A stretch of DNA of 46,531 nt from Pseudomonadota bacterium (GTDB lineage Bacteria > Pseudomonadota > Alphaproteobacteria > Caulobacterales > Caulobacteraceae): positions 1 to 46,531 of the forward strand of contig JAEWDF010000130.1 of assembly GCA_023390245.1 (NCBI GenBank), written 5' to 3'. This document shows positions 41,628 to 46,531 of the stretch, one piece after another; the stretch's first letter is position 1, and each line of letters begins with the position of its first letter. Position numbers and translations under genes: made by a program. A model generated the notes under the pieces. That model searched no databases. It was not told where the DNA came from and saw nothing but the letters and a program-made list of their open reading frames with translations.

Positions 41628-42554
41628 TCAGCGTCCGGCGGTGTCGCCGGGCCATAGCGGCCCGCTGAACGCCGCCGCCAGGAAGTCCATCAGGGCCGTG
41701 ACCCGCGCCGGGCGCGGTCCGCCGCCGGGCGCGACCAGGTGAAGCGCGATCGGCGGCAGGCGCCAGTCGGTCATCACCGGCTCGAGCCGGCCGGCCGCGA
41801 CATCCTTCCAGGCGATGAAGTCGGGTTGTGGAAACAGGCCCAGCCCCGCGCACAGAGAGGCCGTGAGGGCGTCCGAATTGTTGGCGCGCAACGGTCCCCG
41901 CGGTCGCACGGTCACCGTCTCGCCGGCGTCATTGACGAAGCGCCAGACGTCCGGCGTCGGCATATAGGCGTAGCAGAGGCAGGCGTGCCGGTTCAGGTCG
42001 TCCGGATGTGTCGGTCGCCCGCGCTGGGCCAGATAGTCCGGTGAGGCGACCAGCACCCGCTCCACCGGCCGCAGCTTTCGAGCGATCAGGGAGGAATCGG
42101 GCAGGGCCGCTATGCGCAGGGCGCAGTCGAAGCCGCCGCCGACCAGATCGATCACCTCGTCCGACAGGTGTAGGTCGATGGTGATGTCGGGATGCCGCGC
42201 CAGGAAGTCCGGCAGGGCAGGGGCGATATAGGCCATGCCGAAGGACATGGGCGCGGCCAGGCGCACCAGGCCGCGCGGCGTCACCGACATGTCCAGCGCC
42301 TCGCTGACCGCGCCCTCGGCCTCGGCCAGCATATGGGCGGCGCGGGCGGCCAGGCCTCGCCCCGCATCGGTCAGGGAAAATCGGCGTGAGGTGCGGTGCA
42401 GCAGGGTGGTCTGCAACTGTTGCTCCAGCCGCGCCACGGCCTTGGACACGGTCGCCTTGGACAGGCCCAGCGCCTCGGCCGCGCCGGAGAAGGACTGGTT
42501 CTCGGCGACCTTGGCGAAGATGGCCAGGGCTTCCAGGTCGGGCAGGTGGGACAT
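41628..42554 (-). CDS. LysR-family transcriptional regulator
   Basis: 308-residue LysR-type regulator. The winged helix-turn-helix is at residues 5-65 (FAKVAENQSFSGAAEALGLS, KATVSKAVARLEQQL, LLHRTSRRFSLTDAG). The rest is the two-lobed effector-binding domain, ending in a P-R-x-x-x-L-x-D-F-L block typical of the CrgA/DmlR-like subgroup. It is divergent from the pirin gene across 113 bases, the standard layout for a LysR protein controlling its neighbour and itself. Its stop lies only four bases from the end of the convergent inhibitor gene. Confidence 0.92.
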   Translation of the reverse strand: MSHLPDLEALAIFAKVAENQSFSGAAEALGLSKATVSKAVARLEQQLQTTLLHRTSRRFSLTDAGRGLAARAAHMLAEAEGAVSEALDMSVTPRGLVRLAAPMSFGMAYIAPALPDFLARHPDITIDLHLSDEVIDLVGGGFDCALRIAALPDSSLIARKLRPVERVLVASPDYLAQRGRPTHPDDLNRHACLCYAYMPTPDVWRFVNDAGETVTVRPRGPLRANNSDALTASLCAGLGLFPQPDFIAWKDVAAGRLEPVMTDWRLPPIALHLVAPGGGPRPARVTALMDFLAAAFSGPLWPGDTAGR

Positions 42555-42667
42555 GGGTCCTCGTGGAAACGATGAGTTTCGGTGGTTTCTATTTCTGAAC
42601 CTGAACCGATCGCTATCTTGTCGTCAAGCAATGGCGTCGGACGGTTCCGGCGCGAAAGGATATGGCC

Positions 42668-43366
42668 ATGATCGAACGCAGACCCTTCGAAGACCTTGGC
42701 GGCGCCAACCACGGCTGGCTGAACGCCAAGCATCATTTCTCCTTCGCCAACTACTACGATCCCAAGCGGATGAGCTGGGGGAACCTGCGCGTCTGGAACG
42801 ACGACGAGATCGCGCCCGGCACGGGCTTTCCGCCGCATCCCCACGCCGACATGGAGATCATCACCTACGTCCGGGAGGGGGCGATCAGCCACGAGGACAG
42901 CCTGGGCAACAAGGGCCGCACCGTCGCCGGCGACGTGCAGGTGATGAGCGCCGGCACGGGCATCCGCCACGCCGAATACAATGCGGAGCCCGAGTTGACC
43001 CGGATCTTCCAGATCTGGATCGAGCCGACCAGGCGCGGCGAGGCGCCCAGCTGGGGCTCCAAGCCCTTCCCCAGGGGCGAGCGGGCCGGTCAGTTCGTGG
43101 TCCTGGCCTCGGGTTTCGAGAATGACGGCGACGCCCTGCCGATCCGCACCGACGCCCGCGTCGTGGCGGCCGCGCTGAAGGCGGGCGACAGCGCCGACTA
43201 TCCGCTGGGCGCGGCGCGTCGCGGCTATCTGGTGCCCGCCAAGGGCGAGGTGGAGGTCAACGGCGTGCGCCTGAACGCCCGCGACGGCGCCGCCATCGCC
43301 CAGGAGGACATCGTCACCGTCAAGGCGCTCTCCGACGCCGAGATCGTGCTGGTGGACGCCGCCTGA
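42668..43366 (+). CDS. Pirin family protein
   Basis: 232-residue bicupin of the pirin family. The N-terminal cupin holds the metal ligands His57, His59, His101 and Glu103 (FPPHPHADMEI, GIRHAEYN), at nearly the same positions as in human pirin (56/58/101/103). It resembles E. coli YhaK and YhhW; the latter has quercetinase activity. The start ATG 42668 is preferred over ATG 42662 because AAAGGA (42655-42660) is seven bases upstream of the former and only one from the latter. doxX-like gene follows after a perfect hairpin. The natural substrate is unknown. Confidence 0.92.
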   Translation: MIERRPFEDLGGANHGWLNAKHHFSFANYYDPKRMSWGNLRVWNDDEIAPGTGFPPHPHADMEIITYVREGAISHEDSLGNKGRTVAGDVQVMSAGTGIRHAEYNAEPELTRIFQIWIEPTRRGEAPSWGSKPFPRGERAGQFVVLASGFENDGDALPIRTDARVVAAALKAGDSADYPLGAARRGYLVPAKGEVEVNGVRLNARDGAAIAQEDIVTVKALSDAEIVLVDAA

Positions 43367-43382
43367 AATTTGGGATCAATCT

Positions 43383-43409
43383 GTCCGGCCAAGCCAAGCT
43401 TGGCCGGAC
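43383..43409. other. Perfect 12-base-pair hairpin between pirin and DoxX genes
   Basis: GTCCGGCCAAGC-CAA-GCTTGGCCGGAC: twelve uninterrupted pairs and a three-base loop, 16 bases after the pirin stop and 39 before the DoxX start. No T run follows. It could separate pirin and DoxX expression by RNA processing, or act as a partial terminator or an operator. Confidence 0.6.
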
Positions 43410-43448
43410 GCTCTCGACGGGCGTCCGTCAAACGGGGAGGAGACAAGG

Positions 43449-43841
43449 ATGTTCAATCAAGTCAGCGGCTGGTCGCCGCGCGCCCTGGCGGTCCTGCGGA
43501 TCGTCGCCGGCCTGCTGTTCCTGGCCCACGGAGTGGTCAAGTTGTTCGGCTTTCCGGAAGGCGCCGAGCCCGGCCAGGTGCAGATCGCCACGTTGTTCGG
43601 CGCTGGCGCGATCATCGAACTGGTGGCCGGGGCCCTGCTAATCCTGGGCCTGTTCACCCGGCCGGCGGCCCTGATCGCCTCCGGCGAGATGGCCGTGGCC
43701 TACTGGATGTTCCACGCGCCGCACAGCCCGTATCCGGCCGTGAATGGCGGGGATGCGGCGATCCTGTTCTGCTTCGTCTTCCTGTACATCTTCACCGCCG
43801 GCCCCGGCGCGTGGAGCCTGGACGGGCGCGTCCGCCGTTAG
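43449..43841 (+). CDS. DoxX family membrane protein
   Basis: 130-residue DoxX family protein with four membrane helices. The N-terminal segment LAVLRIVAGLLFLAHGVVKLFGFP is the DoxX signature, and LGLFTRPAALIASGEMAVAY follows. The family includes subunits of archaeal thiosulfate:quinone oxidoreductase and partners of thiol-redox systems, but most bacterial members are uncharacterised. The ATG is preceded by GGGGAGGAGACAAGG. LysR-pirin-DoxX is a frequently conserved neighbourhood, hinting at a joint response to redox or electrophile stress (inference). Confidence 0.88.
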   Translation: MFNQVSGWSPRALAVLRIVAGLLFLAHGVVKLFGFPEGAEPGQVQIATLFGAGAIIELVAGALLILGLFTRPAALIASGEMAVAYWMFHAPHSPYPAVNGGDAAILFCFVFLYIFTAGPGAWSLDGRVRR

Positions 43842-43858
43842 TCGCGTCCAGGTCGGCA

Positions 43859-43892
43859 GGGAAGGCCGCCGTTTCCGAACGGCGGCCTTTCC
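43859..43892. terminator. Bidirectional terminator between doxX and pip
   Basis: A 15-pair stem (43859-43873 with 43878-43892), core AAGGCCGCCGTT/AACGGCGGCCTT with one G-T wobble, and loop TCCG. It lies 18 bases after the DoxX stop and four bases after the convergent iminopeptidase stop, so it probably serves both. There is no long T run. Confidence 0.7.
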
Positions 43893-43895
43893 GTC

Positions 43896-44870
43896 CTACA
43901 GGGCGGCGGCCCAGTCGGTGGCGCGGATCAGGCTGTCGATGATGCCGGGCTCGGAGGAGGCGTGGCCGGCGTCGCCGACGATGTCCAGCTTCGCCTCGGG
44001 CCAGGCGCGGTGCAGCGCCCAGGCGCCAGAGATCGGCGTCACCACGTCGAAGCGGCCCTGCGCGATCCAGCACGGGATGTGGCGCATGCGGTGGACGTTC
44101 TTGAGAATCCAGCCGTCTTCCGGGAAGAAGCCGCCGTTGGTGAAGAACCAGTTCTCGATCCGGGCGAAGGCCACGGCGAACTCCGGCTCGGCGAACTTCT
44201 CCGGCCGGGCGTCGGGGCCCTGGACGCTGACCGTCTCGCCTTCCCAACTGGACCAGGCGACGGCGCAGCGCTCGCGTTCCGCGACATCGTCGCCGATCAG
44301 TCGCTTGTAGTAGGCGGCCATCAGGTCGCCGCGCTCGGCCTCGGGGATCGGCTCGACGAAGCGTTCCCAGGCGTCGGGGAAGATCATCGAGGCGCCGTCC
44401 TGGTAGAACCAGTGCAACTCCTTCTTTGTCAGCAGGAAGATGCCGCGGAGCACCAGGGCCAGTACCCGTTCCGGATGGGTGATGGCGTAGGCCATCGACA
44501 GGGTCGAACCCCAGGAGCCGCCGAACACCACCCATTTGTCGACGCCGCACCGCTCGCGCAGACGCTCGATGTCCTCGATCAGGGTCCAGGTGGTGTTGTC
44601 CTCCAGCGAGGCGTTGGGACGGGAGTTCCCGCAGCCGCGCTGGTCGAACAGGATGATCCTGTACCGCGCCGGATCGAAATAGCGCCGCATGCCCGGATTG
44701 ATCGCGCCGCCGGGGCCGCCGTGCAGCACCAGGACCGGCCGGCCCTGCGGATTGCCGCATTCCTCGTAGTAGATCTCGTGCGGGCCCTCGGTCGGCATCC
44801 AGCCGGAGGCGAAGGGTTCGATTTCGGGATAGAGCTCACGACGCGGGTCGGCGGGCGCGGGGAAGGCCAT
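43896..44870 (-). CDS. pip: Proline iminopeptidase
   Basis: 324-residue alpha/beta hydrolase of family S33, removing N-terminal proline from peptides. The oxyanion segment VLHGGPGGAINPGM, FDQRGCGNSRPNA and nucleophile Ser119 in GGSWGSTLSMAYA are diagnostic; the acid is in QGRFDVVTP and His in GDAGHASSE. Length is typical (about 315-325). ATG 44870. It is convergent with doxX and ends at a shared terminator; the DUF423 gene lies 38 bases upstream on the same strand. Confidence 0.95.
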   Translation of the reverse strand: MAFPAPADPRRELYPEIEPFASGWMPTEGPHEIYYEECGNPQGRPVLVLHGGPGGAINPGMRRYFDPARYRIILFDQRGCGNSRPNASLEDNTTWTLIEDIERLRERCGVDKWVVFGGSWGSTLSMAYAITHPERVLALVLRGIFLLTKKELHWFYQDGASMIFPDAWERFVEPIPEAERGDLMAAYYKRLIGDDVAERERCAVAWSSWEGETVSVQGPDARPEKFAEPEFAVAFARIENWFFTNGGFFPEDGWILKNVHRMRHIPCWIAQGRFDVVTPISGAWALHRAWPEAKLDIVGDAGHASSEPGIIDSLIRATDWAAAL

Positions 44871-44908
44871 GAATACGAAGGTCTCTCAGCGTGGCCGAAG
44901 CTTGGCCG

Positions 44909-45274
44909 TTACACAGGTCGCTTCTGGAATGCCGCAAACGCCAGGCAAAGCCAACCGGCGATCATCAGCACCCCGCCGATCGGGGCGACGGCGCCCATGG
45001 CGGGAAGGCTGAGCAGGGCGATGAAGGACAGGGCCAGGCAGAACACCAGTCCGCCGGCCGCGCCGAACCAGCCGGCCAGGCGGGCGAACCGCCCGCCGTC
45101 GCTCCACAGGGCGCAGGCCAGGGCGAACACGGCGTGCGCCAGTTGGTAGTGGGCGCCGGTGGTCAGCAGGGTTTTCACCTGCGGCCCGGCGCCGTGCGCG
45201 GCGAAAGCTCCCAGGACGACGGCGAGGGCGCCGTTCAGGGCGGCGAAGACGATCAGGTTGCGGCTGGCGGTCAT
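44909..45274 (-). CDS. DUF423 family membrane protein
   Basis: 121-residue inner-membrane protein with four helices. The first helix ends in GAFAAHGAG, then comes TGAHYQLAHAVFALA, the hallmark of the DUF423 (YgdD/YwdK) family. The family function is unknown. It lies 18 bases downstream of the C15-like gene and 38 upstream of pip on the same strand, so the three may be cotranscribed. Confidence 0.88.
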   Translation of the reverse strand: MTASRNLIVFAALNGALAVVLGAFAAHGAGPQVKTLLTTGAHYQLAHAVFALACALWSDGGRFARLAGWFGAAGGLVFCLALSFIALLSLPAMGAVAPIGGVLMIAGWLCLAFAAFQKRPV

Positions 45275-45292
45275 GGATCGCTCGTCGTTCCG

Positions 45293-45892
45293 TCAGGCGC
45301 GGGTCTGGGGCGCCAGGTGGCTGGCGATGGCGGTCGCCGCGGCCTTGACGCCCTTGCGGATCGCCGTCTCGTCGGCCGGGCCGGGAACGCGCAGCAGGCC
45401 GATGGCCGGCACGTGCGGCCCCTCCGGCAGGTCGGCCAGGACGCGATAGAGCAGATAGGAGCCGGCGTCCTCCTCGGCCTCGGACGAGGCGCCGGCCTCC
45501 AGGCCCGCGGCGTTCAGGGCGCGCACGATGTCGGCGACAGGGGCGGTGGTGCGCGCCACGCCCGGGCCGGTGCGCGACAGGCGCGCCTTGCGGTCCAGCG
45601 CGCGGTTCTCGGCCCGCATCTGGACGCGGAAGCCGTCGGCCCGCCGGGTGCGTCCGACCAGCAGCACCGCCCGGCAGTCGCCGCTACGCAGATGATCGGC
45701 CAGGGTCGTCGCCAGGGTCTCGGGGTCGCCGCCGGGCACCGGCACGGTTCGCGCGCCCAACGGGCTCCAGGGGCGGCCGGACAGGTCCTCGACCAAGTCC
45801 CAGCCCTCATCTCCGGGATCGTAGCTGCAGATGGCGATGCCGGGGCGGCGGTCGACGCGGCCGGAACCTTGGCTGGGGATCGTGTCGGCCAT
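45293..45892 (-). CDS. Degenerate pyroglutamyl-peptidase (C15)-like protein
   Basis: 199-residue protein that resembles pyrrolidone-carboxylate peptidase in its C-terminal half: an SSEAEEDAGSYLLYRVL stretch occupies the place of the family's A-G-x-Y-x-C-N-x-x-x-Y motif, and VPAIGLLRVP that of the F-I-H-x-P block. Four residues including the catalytic Cys-Asn are missing, so it is probably not an active C15 peptidase. I chose ATG 45892 (AAGG five bases upstream). ATGs at 45907 and 45970 are possible, but sequence between them is less GC-rich and looks like promoter. The family call is tentative. Confidence 0.5.
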   Translation of the reverse strand: MADTIPSQGSGRVDRRPGIAICSYDPGDEGWDLVEDLSGRPWSPLGARTVPVPGGDPETLATTLADHLRSGDCRAVLLVGRTRRADGFRVQMRAENRALDRKARLSRTGPGVARTTAPVADIVRALNAAGLEAGASSEAEEDAGSYLLYRVLADLPEGPHVPAIGLLRVPGPADETAIRKGVKAAATAIASHLAPQTRA

Positions 45893-45975
45893 ACGCGCCT
45901 TGTCCATGACAGCTTGGCGACGCAAGTGGCTTGAACTTCCGAATGGCGTCAAGTCCGCATCCGCGCCCATGATCC

Positions 45976-46531
45976 TCAGCCCATGTCGCCGACGGCGGCG
46001 TCCAGCAACATGAAGGCGCGCCCCGCGTCCGAGGCGAGCCGGCCCTGGACGGAGGCCCCGTCGCCGGCGCGCGCGGCCTCCGACAGTTCGTGGGCGAAGG
46101 CGCGGACATAGCGTTCGGCGTCGGCGCGCAGGTCGGCGTCGCTCAGCACCCGGCGCGAGACGCTGCGCACGGCGGCGGGGGCCACGCGGCGGACGATATG
46201 ACGCGCGCCGTCGGCGTCGCCCCGCGTCAGCGCCTGCGCCGCCTCCTCGACGCGCGAGCGCGGCAGCAGGGCGTTGGGATCGACGCCCATGCGGCGGATG
46301 GCGGCCGTCACCCGGTCGGACAGGGCCTCGGCTTCCGCCGGCGGCGGGACGGGGGCGTCCAGGTCCAGGGGCGGCTCGCCGATCTGGTCGGCGGCGACCA
46401 GGTCGTTCCAGTCCAGCCGGTCGTCCCCGGCCGGACGGCGCGGCGGTTCTGTCGGCTCCAGCCGCAGGCGTCCGCGCAGCCCGAAGCCGCGCTCCTCGGT
46501 CCGGGAGTCGGACGCGGGCTCGGCCCGGCGG
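45976..46531 (-). CDS. Hypothetical protein, 5' end beyond the window
   Basis: At least 184 residues, open without a stop to the window edge, so its start is missing. The visible N-terminal part is basic and proline-rich (RGFGLRGRLRLEP), followed by an acidic WNDLVAADQIGEP segment and a proline-rich linker. The C-terminal 110 residues are helical and alanine/arginine-rich (ALSDRVTAAIRRMGVDPNAL, ARHIVRRVAPAAVRSVSRRV). I do not recognise a family. Its stop lies 83 bases before the start chosen for the C15-like gene. Confidence 0.6.
   Translation of the reverse strand, partial: RRAEPASDSRTEERGFGLRGRLRLEPTEPPRRPAGDDRLDWNDLVAADQIGEPPLDLDAPVPPPAEAEALSDRVTAAIRRMGVDPNALLPRSRVEEAAQALTRGDADGARHIVRRVAPAAVRSVSRRVLSDADLRADAERYVRAFAHELSEAARAGDGASVQGRLASDAGRAFMLLDAAVGDMG

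Noticed and set aside
45893..45970. TTGACG at the 5' side of the C15-like gene as a promoter
   Set aside because: No acceptable -10 follows at the right spacing, so I only used the lower GC content as a hint about the start codon.
1..46531. CRISPR array, insertion sequence, prophage, attachment site beside tRNA-Lys, or replication origin
   Set aside because: No regularly spaced direct repeats, no transposase or integrase, no duplicated tRNA 3' end downstream of 19443 that I could find, and no origin-like cluster of AT-rich boxes.

Overview
This is a GC-rich, gene-dense chromosomal window of mostly housekeeping content. Gene families and gene order point to an alphaproteobacterium of the Caulobacterales, most likely Brevundimonas or a close relative. 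That is an inference from the proteins, the lptF-lptG-lptD-surA-pdxA-rsmA and fabD-fabG-acpP-fabF-mltG-yicC-gmk orders, GTG/TTG starts and a Caulobacter-type promoter, not from any search. I see no integrase, transposase, phage gene, CRISPR array or plasmid function. No stretch longer than about 200 bases lacks a gene.

Layout. 1-4.8 kb: nested palindromes, a Ppx/GppA phosphatase (-), hspQ, phenylalanine hydroxylase (+), a membrane acyltransferase (-) and a membrane-anchored LytTR regulator (+). 4.8-11.3 kb, minus strand: an arginine-catabolism (AST) operon in the order M20 hydrolase, astA, astD, astB, kgtP-like transporter, with a 163-bp inverted-repeat element between astD and astB. 11.4-19.3 kb: an ArsC-family protein (+), then minus-strand tamB, tamA, a small lipoprotein and an alpha-methylacyl-CoA racemase-like CoA-transferase. 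A tRNA-Lys(TTT) and a DUF805 membrane protein follow.

20.1-26.5 kb (+): a fatty-acid synthesis cluster that runs into cell-wall and nucleotide genes: fabD, fabG, acpP, fabF, mltG, yicC, gmk, with ATGA and other short overlaps from fabF onward. 26.7-29.7 kb (+): an orphan hybrid histidine kinase and a CPA2-type antiporter. 29.7-38.9 kb (-): an outer-membrane biogenesis operon (lptF, lptG, lptD, surA, pdxA, rsmA) ending in an aminotransferase gene broken by an apparent 1-base deletion. 39.0-41.6 kb (+): pepA, holC and two tandem I78-type protease-inhibitor-like lipoproteins. 41.6-46.5 kb: a LysR regulator diverging from pirin and DoxX, proline iminopeptidase, a DUF423 membrane protein, a degenerate pyroglutamyl-peptidase-like protein and a hypothetical protein cut by the window end.

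How the genes work together. Envelope building dominates: TamAB, LptD/F/G, SurA and MltG, with lipid precursors from the Fab cluster. The AST cluster would turn arginine into glutamate plus succinate, and the neighbouring KgtP-like carrier moves a TCA-cycle dicarboxylate. I found no clearly undescribed multi-gene system. The points most worth a second look are the tandem four-cysteine I78-like lipoproteins, the M20 hydrolase leading the ast operon, the repeat element that supplies the astB ribosome-binding site, the frameshifted aminotransferase, the active-site-deleted C15-like protein, and three convergent gene pairs that share one CTAG as both stop codons.
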